From: CAXBCP01 sp963974055 | GTDB taxonomy: Bacteria; Pseudomonadota; Alphaproteobacteria; MPNO01; UBA830 | Assembly (NCBI GenBank): GCA_963974055.1 | Contig: CAXBCP010000007.1 | Location: forward strand, 1-64,000 | Direction of reading: 5' to 3' | DNA length: 64,000 nt | Part shown: positions 50,869 to 59,261 of the stretch, one piece after another | How the letters are laid out: every line of letters begins with the position of its first letter | Numbering within the stretch: the stretch's first letter is position 1 | The notes under the pieces: generated by a model | Seen by the model: only the letters and a program-made list of their open reading frames with translations | Told to the model about the DNA's origin: nothing | The model's database searches: none | Position numbers and translations under genes: made by a program

Positions 50869-51747
50869 ATGTTCGATTTCAGATTTGGCGATATCAGCGT
50901 CACCCGTATTGTCGAGATGGATATGCCCATGCTCGGCGCGACGACATTTTTCCCGGATTGGAACGAAGCGGCGATCGCGCCGCACCGGGACTGGATGGTT
51001 CCGCGCCATTTCGATCCCGTCTCCGGGAATGTCGTTATCACGGTCCAGGCGTTCCTGATCCGCACGCCGCATCACACGATCCTGGTCGATACCTGCGTCG
51101 GCAATCACAAGCCCCGCGAGCGCGAGATGTTCGACGACAAGGTATTCCCGTGGATGGACAATTTCTGCGCCGCCGGGGTGACGCCGGAGGATATCGATTT
51201 CGTCCTGTGCACCCATATGCATGTCGATCATGTCGGCTGGAACACGAAGCTCGAAGACGGCCGCTGGGTGCCGACGTTTCCGAACGCCAAATACATTTTC
51301 TCCCGGACGGAGCTGGATTTCTGGATGGAGCAGTCGGCGCAGGACAACATGACCCGCACCGGGGACTACGTCGCCGACAGCGTCATCCCGATCCTGGATG
51401 CCAAGCGCGAACTGGTGGTGGAAATGGACCATCAGCTTGAAGACGGCCTTGTGTTGCAGCCCCTGCCCGGCCATACGCCCGGCATGGTCGGCCTGCACGT
51501 GAATTCGGGCGGCGACCAGGGCATTCTGTGCGGCGATATGATGCATCACATGATTCAATGCCATATCCCGGACTGGAGTACGATTGCCTGCGCCGACCAG
51601 CAGGCGGCCCGAACGACCCGAAAGGCATTTCTCGACCGCTATGCCGATACCGACGTGATGATTCTTCCGTCGCATTTCCCGAACCCGACGGCCGGCTTCA
51701 TTGTCCCCGACGGGGACGCCTTTTCCTTCCGCTATGTCGGCGAATAG
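50869..51747 (+). CDS. MBL fold metallo-hydrolase
   Basis: A 292-residue metallo-beta-lactamase-fold hydrolase. The metal site THMHVDHVGW (His116, His118, Asp120, His121) is intact, with a further His in PLPGHTPGMVGLH and Asp in GILCGDMMHH, and the last His in ILPSHFPNPTAG. It is close in layout to lactonase/methyl-parathion-hydrolase-type enzymes, but the substrate is not identifiable. The gene begins 11 bp after the small candidate ORF and may be translated by coupling to it. Confidence 0.87.
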   Translation: MFDFRFGDISVTRIVEMDMPMLGATTFFPDWNEAAIAPHRDWMVPRHFDPVSGNVVITVQAFLIRTPHHTILVDTCVGNHKPREREMFDDKVFPWMDNFCAAGVTPEDIDFVLCTHMHVDHVGWNTKLEDGRWVPTFPNAKYIFSRTELDFWMEQSAQDNMTRTGDYVADSVIPILDAKRELVVEMDHQLEDGLVLQPLPGHTPGMVGLHVNSGGDQGILCGDMMHHMIQCHIPDWSTIACADQQAARTTRKAFLDRYADTDVMILPSHFPNPTAGFIVPDGDAFSFRYVGE

Positions 51748-51834
51748 TTAACCGTGCATTAATCAAGGCGTTTCATACTGTTTGTTGTATGGCATCACGG
51801 CAATGTCGCCGCTGACCTGCAAGGGAACGGATTT

Positions 51835-52794
51835 GTGGCGCTCGCATTGCTGAAATCAGGCGACAGGGAAGACGGCGGCAGCCCAAAGCATTCGCTTGGA
51901 AAACGCCTGCGTGCGTGGTGGGAAGGCTACGAATTGCGGCCGCCCGGCAGCGATGCGGGTGGCGGCGGTGCAGGGGCGGATTCGGAAACGGATGGTGTTG
52001 AAGGCCCGGCGGAGGACGTACCGCAGTGGAATCCCGGTCGCCAGAAACTGGTCGAAATCATTTGGGGAAAAGGTTTTACCGCACCCGGCGGCCCCGAGGC
52101 CGTGGTCGATCTGGCGCAGCCCTTCGGTCTGACGGCTGAAAATACGATGCTTGAAATAGGCTCGGGCACGGGCGGCGGCGCCTGCGCCGTTGCGGAGAAA
52201 ATCGGCTCCTATGTCGACGGTTTCGATCTCAGCGGCGAATTGGTCAAGCAGGCCCTCGAAACCGCGATCACGAAAGGGCTCGACAGCAAAGCGGTGGTCA
52301 AGAAATTCGACCCGGAAAGTTTCGAGTTGAAAAAGAATTTCTATGACGGATGCCTGATGCGGGAAGTACTGATCCTGATCGAGGATAAAGAGGCTCTGCT
52401 TGAAACGGCGCTCGCCGCGATCAAGCCCGGAAAACCGATTGTCATTGTCGAAATGTTCACAACGGAGGCCGAACCCGGACCGCTCGCCGCCGCAAGCATG
52501 GCGGGGGAATTCGGCGATGTTTTCCCGTCGGACGTCGCCCCGGTCCTGGCCCAGATCAAGGAATCCGGCTTCGAAATTCGGACCGATGTCGATGAAACGG
52601 AAGAATACACCGGAAAAGCCCGTACGGCATGGTCCGATCTGGCAAACAGGCTCGCCGGAGAAGATCTCGACGATGATCTGGCGGCCGCGCTGTTGCGCGA
52701 AACGGAACTCTGGGACCGGCGCAACGAAGCCTTTGCCGCCGGCGAACTGCAGATGAGACGAATCGTAGCGTTCAAGAAATCCGAGGTCGCCTAG
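51835..52794 (+). CDS. Class I SAM-dependent methyltransferase
   Basis: A 319-residue protein. An N-terminal region (1-75) is Gly/Asp-rich with KRLRAWWEGYELRPPG. The methyltransferase domain follows: motif I NTMLEIGSGTGGGACAVAEKI, the acidic strand DGFDLSGELVKQA, and GKPIVIVEMFTTEAEPG. The C-terminus ends QMRRIVAFKKSEVA. Substrate unknown. The start is GTG at 51835, after a 87-bp gap. The gene is followed by the rpmJ promoter. Confidence 0.82.
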   Translation: MALALLKSGDREDGGSPKHSLGKRLRAWWEGYELRPPGSDAGGGGAGADSETDGVEGPAEDVPQWNPGRQKLVEIIWGKGFTAPGGPEAVVDLAQPFGLTAENTMLEIGSGTGGGACAVAEKIGSYVDGFDLSGELVKQALETAITKGLDSKAVVKKFDPESFELKKNFYDGCLMREVLILIEDKEALLETALAAIKPGKPIVIVEMFTTEAEPGPLAAASMAGEFGDVFPSDVAPVLAQIKESGFEIRTDVDETEEYTGKARTAWSDLANRLAGEDLDDDLAAALLRETELWDRRNEAFAAGELQMRRIVAFKKSEVA

Positions 52795-52801
52795 CCCGGC
52801 G

Positions 52802-52830
52802 TTGACAGGGTCCCGAACCGCCGTTAAGTT
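52802..52830 (+). promoter_or_regulatory. Candidate promoter of rpmJ
   Basis: A perfect -35 TTGACA (52802-52807) is followed, after exactly 17 bp, by TAAGTT (52825-52830). It lies about 50 bp upstream of the rpmJ start. The -10 element is weak, which is common in alphaproteobacteria. Confidence 0.5.
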
Positions 52831-52881
52831 CCGCGGCCAATCGGGTGAAAATCTATCGCCTCCGCGTTGAAGGAAAAGAAG

Positions 52882-53007
52882 ATGAAAGTTGTAAACTCGC
52901 TCAAATCTGCGAAAAACCGCGACCGTTTTTGTCGTGTGGTCCGCCGCAAGGGCCGCACCTATGTCATCAACAAGCGGAACCCGCGGTTTAAAGCCCGCCA
53001 GGGCTGA
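52882..53007 (+). CDS. rpmJ: 50S ribosomal protein L36
   Basis: A 41-residue basic ribosomal protein: MKVVNSLKSAKNRDRF... to NKRNPRFKARQG, with VVRRKGRTYVINK in the middle. The length and the RFKARQG ending match the alphaproteobacterial, zinc-free (C-minus) form; only one Cys remains, so the Zn ribbon is absent. AAGGAAAAGAAG lies just upstream of the ATG. It is a stand-alone transcript with its own promoter and terminator. Confidence 0.95.
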   Translation: MKVVNSLKSAKNRDRFCRVVRRKGRTYVINKRNPRFKARQG

Positions 53008-53043
53008 TTTCCGCCGCCAGATCCGGATTTATCCGGCTGACAG

Positions 53044-53067
53044 ACCGCGCCTTTCCGGCGCGGTTTT
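53044..53067 (+). terminator. Intrinsic terminator after rpmJ
   Basis: A perfect 8-bp stem ACCGCGCC / GGCGCGGT with a TTTCC loop is followed by TTTTCG. It is located 37 bp after the rpmJ stop and separates it from glcD. Confidence 0.75.
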
Positions 53068-53135
53068 CGTTTGTCGCGGCTTTCGTTTTTTGACGGCTCG
53101 GTTACACTGAAAGCGGCGGAAACCGGAGTATTTAA

Positions 53136-54623
53136 ATGCGCATGCCCGATCCAGATGCAGATGTCCTGTCGCGTCGTGGCGAGATTATTGCGGCATTGCG
53201 CAGGATCGTTCCCGGCGAGGGTGTTATTGCCGAGGAAGAGGAACTCAGGGCCTATGAATGCGACGGGCTGACCGCCTACCGTCAGCTTCCCATGATCGTG
53301 GTGTTGCCCGAAACCGTGCAGCAGGTCTCCGATATCCTGAAATACTGCCACGGTACGGGCGTTAACATCGTGCCCCGCGGCGCCGGGACGTCGCTCTCGG
53401 GCGGCGCTCTGCCGCTGGAAGACGGCATTACGCTCGGTCTCGGCAAGTTCAACCGGATTCTCGATATCGACTACCCCAACCGGTGCGTCACCGCGCAGCC
53501 CGGGGTTACCAATCTCGCCATCACGCATGCCGTGCAGGCGGACGGATTCTACTACGCGCCCGACCCGTCGAGTCAGATTGCGTGTTCGATCGGCGGCAAC
53601 GTCGCGGAAAATTCCGGCGGGGTGCATTGCCTGAAATACGGCCTGACGGCGAACAACCTGCTTGGGATCGAGATGGTCCTGATGGACGGCGAGATCGTGC
53701 GGCTCGGCGGCCGGCATCTCGACGCGGGCGGGTACGACCTGCTCGGCGTGGTGACCGGCTCGGAAGGTCTGCTGGGCGTGATAACCGAGGTGACGGTGCG
53801 CATCCTGCGGTCGCCGGCGACAGCGCGGGCGTTGCTGATCGGGTTTCCGTCCAGCGAAAGCGCCGGAAACTGCGTCGCCGAGATCATCGGCGCCGGCATA
53901 ATCCCGGGCGGAATGGAAATGATGGACAAGCCCGCAATTCACGCCGCTGAGGCGTTCGTCAATGCCGGTTATCCGCTCGATGCCGAGGCGCTTCTGATCG
54001 TCGAACTGGACGGGCCCGAGGTCGAGGTCGACGAGCTTATCGGACGGGTGGAAACGATCGCCCGGGAAAATCAGGCTGAATCGGTCAGGGTCAGCACGTC
54101 GGAAGACGAACGCATGAATTTCTGGGCCGGGCGCAAGGCTGCTTTTCCGGCGGTCGGCCGTATCTCGCCCGACTATTACTGCATGGACGGCACGATTCCC
54201 CGTCACCGGCTGTCCGAGGTTCTTACCCGGATGAACGAACTGTCCGGCCGGTACGGTCTGCGGGTCGCCAATGTCTTTCATGCCGGCGACGGCAATTTGC
54301 ACCCGCTGATCCTGTACGATGCCAACACGCCGGGCGAACTGGAAAAGGCAGAGGAATTCGGCTCGGATATTCTCCGGCTTTGCGTCGAGGTCGGCGGCGT
54401 GCTGACGGGGGAACACGGAGTCGGGGTCGAAAAACGTGACTTGATGGGCGAAATGTTCTCGGAGATCGACCTCAACCAGCAGCAGCGTGTCAAATGCGCC
54501 TTCGACCCGACGCAGCAGCTCAACCCCGGCAAGGTTTTTCCGACTTTGCACCGCTGCGCGGAGCTCGGCCGCGTTCATATTCAAAGCGGCCAGACCCGCT
54601 TTCCCGATATTCCCCGGTTCTGA
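53136..54623 (+). CDS. glcD: Glycolate oxidase, FAD-linked subunit GlcD
   Basis: A 495-residue flavoprotein of the VAO/PCMH family that oxidises glycolate (or D-lactate) to glyoxylate. Landmarks: VVLPETVQQVSDILKYCH, the FAD pyrophosphate loop VPRGAGTSLSGGALP, GVTNLAITHAVQADGFYYAPDPSS, GGNVAENSGGVHCLKYG, and the C-terminal metal/substrate region ANVFHAGDGNLHPLI with GGVLTGEHGVGVEKR. It begins the glcDEF operon 9 bp before glcE. Confidence 0.93.
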   Translation: MRMPDPDADVLSRRGEIIAALRRIVPGEGVIAEEEELRAYECDGLTAYRQLPMIVVLPETVQQVSDILKYCHGTGVNIVPRGAGTSLSGGALPLEDGITLGLGKFNRILDIDYPNRCVTAQPGVTNLAITHAVQADGFYYAPDPSSQIACSIGGNVAENSGGVHCLKYGLTANNLLGIEMVLMDGEIVRLGGRHLDAGGYDLLGVVTGSEGLLGVITEVTVRILRSPATARALLIGFPSSESAGNCVAEIIGAGIIPGGMEMMDKPAIHAAEAFVNAGYPLDAEALLIVELDGPEVEVDELIGRVETIARENQAESVRVSTSEDERMNFWAGRKAAFPAVGRISPDYYCMDGTIPRHRLSEVLTRMNELSGRYGLRVANVFHAGDGNLHPLILYDANTPGELEKAEEFGSDILRLCVEVGGVLTGEHGVGVEKRDLMGEMFSEIDLNQQQRVKCAFDPTQQLNPGKVFPTLHRCAELGRVHIQSGQTRFPDIPRF

Positions 54624-54631
54624 CCGCGCCG

Positions 54632-55864
54632 ATGACCGACCAGTTCGATCCGACATCCGCCGAAGAAACGCGCGCCATCGTCGCCGATGCCTTGGCCAGC
54701 AAGACGCCGCTTGAAATAACCGGTAGTGGGTCGCGGCGCGCCCTCGGCCGGCCGGTATCGGCGGATCACGTGTTGAGCACGGCAACCCTTGCAGGTGTGT
54801 CGCTTTACGAGCCGGATGAACTGGTGATGCGCGCCGGGCCCGGCACGCCGATGGAACAGATCCGGATGCAGCTCGACCAGCACGGCCAGATGCTGGCGTT
54901 CGAACCGCCGGATTACGGACCGCTGCTGGGAAAGGCCGCAGGGCTCGGCACCATCGGCGGTGTCCTGTCCGGCAATCTTGCGGGGCCGCGGCGGATCAAG
55001 GCGGGGGCGGCCCGCGATCATTTCCTCGGTGTAGAGGCCGTGTCGGGGCGCGGCGAACTGTTCAAATCCGGCGGCCGCGTGGTGAAGAACGTGACAGGCT
55101 ACGACCTGTGCAAGCTGATGGCCGGTTCGTGGGGAACGCTTGGCGTGATGACCGAGGTGACGGTAAAGGTTCTGCCGGCGCCGGAGAAAACACGGACCGT
55201 GCTGGTGTCCTGCGCCGCGGCGCCGGCAGCGGTCGCCGCGATGAACCGCGCCCTGTCGAGCCCGCACGATGTCTCCGCCGCGGCCTGGACGCCGGAACCG
55301 GCGGCGGCGCGGTCGGCTGTCGGGTATGTCGCCGGGGCGCAGACGGCGCTGGTCGCGGTCCGGGTCGAGGGGATCGGCGCGTCGGTCGATGCGCGCTGCG
55401 CCGCCCTGCGCGAGGAACTTTCGGAATTCGGCGATATCGAGGAACTGCACACCCATAATTCCCTTACCTTCTGGCGTGAAATCCGGGATGTCCGCCTCAT
55501 TGACGACGCCGCCGATCCCGGCACCGCGTTTGTATGGCGCATCTCGCTGCCGCCCGATGCGGCGCCGCGCCTGCTCGAAGACCTGCAGGTGACGATGGCG
55601 TGCGACGCCGTTCTCGACTGGGGCGGCGGGCTCATCTGGGCGCGGGTCGCGGGCATATCCGATGGCGGCTCCTATGTGATCCGCCGGTCGCTGGCCGCAA
55701 GCGGCGGTCATGCTACGCTGATCCGGGCGGATGCCGGAACCCGGTCGACCGTGCCTGTATTCCAGCCCGAAGCCCGGGGCGTCGAACGCCTGACCCGGAA
55801 TATCAAGGAGGCTTTCGACCCCGAAGGCATCCTCAATCCGGGCCGGATGTACGACGGAATCTGA
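54632..55864 (+). CDS. glcE: Glycolate oxidase, FAD-binding subunit GlcE
   Basis: A 410-residue second flavin subunit with a truncated PCMH domain: TPLEITGSGSRRALGRP, LSTATLAGVSLYEPDELVMRAGPGTPM, GTIGGVLSGNLAGPRRIKAGAARDHFLG and FKSGGRVVKNVTGYDLCKLMAGSWGTLGVMTEVT. The C-terminus ends FDPEGILNPGRMYDG, as in the family. The ATG at 54632 follows glcD by 8 bp; the 46-residue upstream extension would overlap glcD and is rejected. Confidence 0.92.
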   Translation: MTDQFDPTSAEETRAIVADALASKTPLEITGSGSRRALGRPVSADHVLSTATLAGVSLYEPDELVMRAGPGTPMEQIRMQLDQHGQMLAFEPPDYGPLLGKAAGLGTIGGVLSGNLAGPRRIKAGAARDHFLGVEAVSGRGELFKSGGRVVKNVTGYDLCKLMAGSWGTLGVMTEVTVKVLPAPEKTRTVLVSCAAAPAAVAAMNRALSSPHDVSAAAWTPEPAAARSAVGYVAGAQTALVAVRVEGIGASVDARCAALREELSEFGDIEELHTHNSLTFWREIRDVRLIDDAADPGTAFVWRISLPPDAAPRLLEDLQVTMACDAVLDWGGGLIWARVAGISDGGSYVIRRSLAASGGHATLIRADAGTRSTVPVFQPEARGVERLTRNIKEAFDPEGILNPGRMYDGI

Positions 55865-55866
55865 AT

Positions 55867-57183
55867 ATGGAAACGAATTTTTCCCTGGCCCAGCTTGCCG
55901 ATCCCGCGACTGCCGAGTCCGAAAAAATTCTCCGCGCCTGCGTCCATTGCGGATTCTGCACGGCGACCTGTCCGACCTATGCGCTGCTCGGCGACGAGCT
56001 CGACAGCCCGCGCGGCCGCATTTACCTGATCAAGGACATGCTGGAAAACGACCGCCCGGCCAGGGAGAAGGTGGTGAAACATGTCGACCGCTGCCTGTCC
56101 TGCCTGTCCTGCATGACCACCTGTCCGTCGGGCGTGAACTACATGCACCTGGTCGATCATGCCCGCGTCCATATCGAAAAGACCTATACCCGTCCGCCCT
56201 TCGACCGCGCGGTGCGAAGCGTGCTTGCCGCTGTGATGCCCTATCCGCGCCGTTTCCGGGCGCTGCTGCGCCTGGCGGCGATCGGCAGGCCGTTTGCCCC
56301 CCTGATGCCGAAGCGCCTGCGCGCCATGCTTGCCCTTGCCCCGACGACCCTCCTGTCCGCCCCGCTGGCGGCGGGGCGGCTCGTCTGGCCCGCCGCGGGC
56401 GCGCGTCGGAAACGCGTCTTGCTGATGCCCGGCTGCGTTCAGCAGGTGCTGGAGGCGCGCATCAACGATGCAACGATACGGTTGCTGACCCGGCTCGGTC
56501 ACGAGGTTGTCGTCGCCGACGGCTCCGGTTGCTGCGGCGCGCTGACCCATCATCTCGGCCGCGAAGACCAGGCGCAGGAGGCCGTCCGCAACAACGTGCG
56601 CGCCTGGATGCGCGAAATCGAGGGCGACGGGATCGACGCGATCGTCGTCAACGCGTCCGGTTGCGGCACCACCGTGAAGGATTACGGGTTCATGCTGCGG
56701 GGCGATGCGGACCTGGCAGGCGCCGCTGCGAATATCAGCGGCCTCACCCGGGATATAACCGAATTCCTGTCTGAAACCGGCGCCGGGGAGGCACTGACCG
56801 CCGCGGCGTTCGATACGGAACTGAACGTTACCTATCACAGCGCCTGTTCGCTTCAGCATGGCCAGAAAGTTACCGCCCCGCCGAAAGAACTGCTCGCCGC
56901 TGCGGGGTTTGCCGTGCGCGAACCGCTGGAAGCGCATTTATGCTGCGGCTCGGCCGGCACCTATAACATGCTGCAGCCGGAGCTCGCGGGCCGGCTGCGC
57001 GACCGCAAGGCCGAGAATATCGCGCGTACCGGGCCGGATATTATTGCGACCGGCAATATCGGCTGCATGATGCAGCTCAGGGATGCAGTGGCGGCCCCGG
57101 TGGTGCATACGGTAGAATTGCTCGACTGGGCGACGGGCGGTCCGCCGCCCGAAGGCGTTGCGAAGCGACAAGAAGATCGATGA
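55867..57183 (+). CDS. glcF: Glycolate oxidase, iron-sulfur subunit GlcF
   Basis: A 438-residue membrane-associated electron-transfer subunit. Two [4Fe-4S] ferredoxin motifs occur at the N-terminus: CVHCGFCTATCPTY and CLSCLSCMTTCPSG. Two CCG-type domains follow: GCVQQVLEARINDATIRLL with GSGCCGALTHH, and HSACSLQHG with AHLCCGSAGTY. It passes electrons from GlcDE to the quinone pool. The start at 55867 lies 2 bp after the glcE stop, and the gene overlaps the TPR gene by 4 bp. Confidence 0.92.
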   Translation: METNFSLAQLADPATAESEKILRACVHCGFCTATCPTYALLGDELDSPRGRIYLIKDMLENDRPAREKVVKHVDRCLSCLSCMTTCPSGVNYMHLVDHARVHIEKTYTRPPFDRAVRSVLAAVMPYPRRFRALLRLAAIGRPFAPLMPKRLRAMLALAPTTLLSAPLAAGRLVWPAAGARRKRVLLMPGCVQQVLEARINDATIRLLTRLGHEVVVADGSGCCGALTHHLGREDQAQEAVRNNVRAWMREIEGDGIDAIVVNASGCGTTVKDYGFMLRGDADLAGAAANISGLTRDITEFLSETGAGEALTAAAFDTELNVTYHSACSLQHGQKVTAPPKELLAAAGFAVREPLEAHLCCGSAGTYNMLQPELAGRLRDRKAENIARTGPDIIATGNIGCMMQLRDAVAAPVVHTVELLDWATGGPPPEGVAKRQEDR

Positions 57184-57734
57184 GAAACTTCATGCAATGG
57201 CTGGCGACAGCCGCCACCCTTACCTTCGCCGTACCGGTTCAGGGCGGCCAGAACGATCCGCGTCTGGATCCGCTATTCGCCGAGCTGCGTGCTGCGCCGA
57301 CCAAAGAGGATGCGGCGCCGATCGAAGAACAGATTTGGAAAGTCTGGTTGCTGTCGGGCAACGGCGCAGTGGACGCCCATATGTTGCAAGGGTTGCAGGC
57401 CATGGGGGGCGGCGAGAACGGGGCGGCGCTGGCGGCTTTCGACAGGGTGGTTGCCGCCCAGCCGGATTTTGCCGAGGGCTGGAACAAGCGGGCGACCGTG
57501 AATTACCTGCTCGGCCGGTTCGACGCGGCGGTCATCGATATCCAGAAAACCCTGGCGCTGGAACCCCGCCATTTCGGCGCGCTGTCCGGTCTCGCCCTGA
57601 TTAACCTGGCGCTCAGCCGGGAACGCGAAGCATTGCAGGCTTTCGAAGCCGCGCTGCGGATTCATCCGAACCTGCCCGGCGCGGAAACCCATATCCGCGA
57701 ACTTCGCGAGAAGATTCAGGGCAAGGGGATTTAG
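57180..57734 (+). CDS. TPR-repeat periplasmic protein
   Basis: A 184-residue protein with a short signal peptide (FMQWLATAATLTFAVPVQG). Three TPR-like helical hairpins follow, e.g. ALAAFDRVVAAQPDFAEGWNKRATVNYLLGRFDAAVIDIQKTLALEPRHFGALSGLALINLAL and then EALQAFEAALRIHPNLP. No enzyme motif. Its start overlaps the glcF stop by 4 bp, so it is expressed with glycolate oxidase. A scaffold or assembly role is possible, but the association may be incidental. Confidence 0.75.
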   Translation: MRNFMQWLATAATLTFAVPVQGGQNDPRLDPLFAELRAAPTKEDAAPIEEQIWKVWLLSGNGAVDAHMLQGLQAMGGGENGAALAAFDRVVAAQPDFAEGWNKRATVNYLLGRFDAAVIDIQKTLALEPRHFGALSGLALINLALSREREALQAFEAALRIHPNLPGAETHIRELREKIQGKGI

Positions 57735-57800
57735 GCGCGGTGGCGTTGAATTCCGTGACGACGCGGCGGGCGGATCCGATTGCCACTATTTTCCGGGCCT

Positions 57801-59219
57801 TCAGTCGTGGACCCAGGCGATTCGCAGGATGTTCGTGGCTCCGGGGGTGCCGAACGGTACGCCGGCGGTGACGACCAGCCGTTCGCCTTTTTTTGCGAGT
57901 TCTTCCTTGCGGGCGATACGGCAGGCCTTTTCGATCATGTCGGCGAAATTGCGGACGTCCTTAGTGATTACGCCGTGGACCCCCCAGGCGAGAACCAGGC
58001 GGCGGGCGGTGGCCGTGCTTTCGGTGAGACACAGGATCGGCACGACCGGGCGTTCGCGCGCCGCGCGAAGCGTGGTCGATCCCGATGTCGTATAGGTCAC
58101 GATGGCTGCGGCGGCGATGGTTTCGGCAACCTGCCGCGCGGCGGCGGTGATGGCATCGGGCGCGGTTTTTTCCGGGTCGGGGTGGGTGGTATCCATGATC
58201 GCGCGATAGGCCTCGTCGCGCTCCACCCGGGCGATGATGCGGTCCATGATGGCTACCGCTTCGAACGGATACTGGCCGGCGGCGGTTTCCGCGGACAGCA
58301 TGACGGCGTCGGCGCCGTCATAGACCGCGGTCGCAACGTCCGAGGCTTCGGCGCGGGTCGGCGCCGGCGCGCTGATCATCGATTCCAGCATCTGCGTGGC
58401 GACGACGACCGGCTTTCCGGCTTCGCGGCAGTGGCGGATGATCTGTTTCTGGATGCTGGGGACGTCTTCGGGCGGCAGTTCCACGCCGAGGTCGCCGCGC
58501 GCGACCATGATCGCGTCCGACAGGGTGATGATCTCGTCGAGCCGGTCGATGGCCGCCGGTTTTTCGAGTTTCGACAGCACCGCGGCCCGGCCCTGGATGA
58601 TCTTGCGCGCTTCGGCAACGTCTTCCGGGCGCTGCACGAAGGAAAGGGCGACCCAGTCGACCCCCATCGACAGCGCGAAATCGAGATCGGCGCGGTCCTT
58701 GTCCGTCATGGCGGCCAGCGGCAGGACCGCGTTCGGGACGTTGACGCCTTTGCGGTCGCTCAGCCGGCCGCCCGCGATCACTTCCGTATCGGCGAAATCG
58801 GCGCCCGCCGCCGTAACCCGCAGACGGATCTTGCCGTCGTCCAGCAGAAGCTGGGTGCTTTCCTTCAATGCGGCAAAAATTTCAGGATGGGGCAGGGGGG
58901 CGCGCGCGCTGTCGCCGGTTTCCCCCGTCAGGTCGAGACGGAATGCCTGACCCGTTTTCAGCTCGACACCGCCGTTCTCCATGGTTCCGACCCGCAGTTT
59001 CGGACCCTGAAGATCGGCAAGGATGGCGATCGGGCGATTGTATTTCTTCTCGACCGCGCGGATGGCATCGAACCGGGCCTTGTGCTCGGCATGTTCGCCG
59101 TGGCTGAAATTAAGCCGGAAGACGTCGGCGCCGGTTTCGAACAGTTTCTCTATTTCCGCGGCGCTGTCGGTCGCGGGGCCCAGGGTAGCGACGATTTTTG
59201 CGCGCCGGTTGCGTTTCAT
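57801..59219 (-). CDS. pyk: Pyruvate kinase
   Basis: Converts phosphoenolpyruvate and ADP to pyruvate and ATP. The protein has 472 residues: RRAKIVATLGPATDS, ADVFRLNFSHGEHAEH, ILADLQGPKLRVG, a B-domain, the active-site signature AIMVARGDLGVELPPEDVPSIQKQII, and VATQMLESMISAPAPTRAEASDVA. The C-domain ends with LVVTAGVPFGTPGATNILRIAWV. The single start at 59219 fits. It lies 42 bp downstream of the glycerate kinase gene on the same strand, so both may share a transcript. Confidence 0.95.
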   Translation of the reverse strand: MKRNRRAKIVATLGPATDSAAEIEKLFETGADVFRLNFSHGEHAEHKARFDAIRAVEKKYNRPIAILADLQGPKLRVGTMENGGVELKTGQAFRLDLTGETGDSARAPLPHPEIFAALKESTQLLLDDGKIRLRVTAAGADFADTEVIAGGRLSDRKGVNVPNAVLPLAAMTDKDRADLDFALSMGVDWVALSFVQRPEDVAEARKIIQGRAAVLSKLEKPAAIDRLDEIITLSDAIMVARGDLGVELPPEDVPSIQKQIIRHCREAGKPVVVATQMLESMISAPAPTRAEASDVATAVYDGADAVMLSAETAAGQYPFEAVAIMDRIIARVERDEAYRAIMDTTHPDPEKTAPDAITAAARQVAETIAAAAIVTYTTSGSTTLRAARERPVVPILCLTESTATARRLVLAWGVHGVITKDVRNFADMIEKACRIARKEELAKKGERLVVTAGVPFGTPGATNILRIAWVHD

Positions 59220-59261
59220 GACCCGGTTATAGAACAGCCTGTCCGGCTTCGCTACCGACGA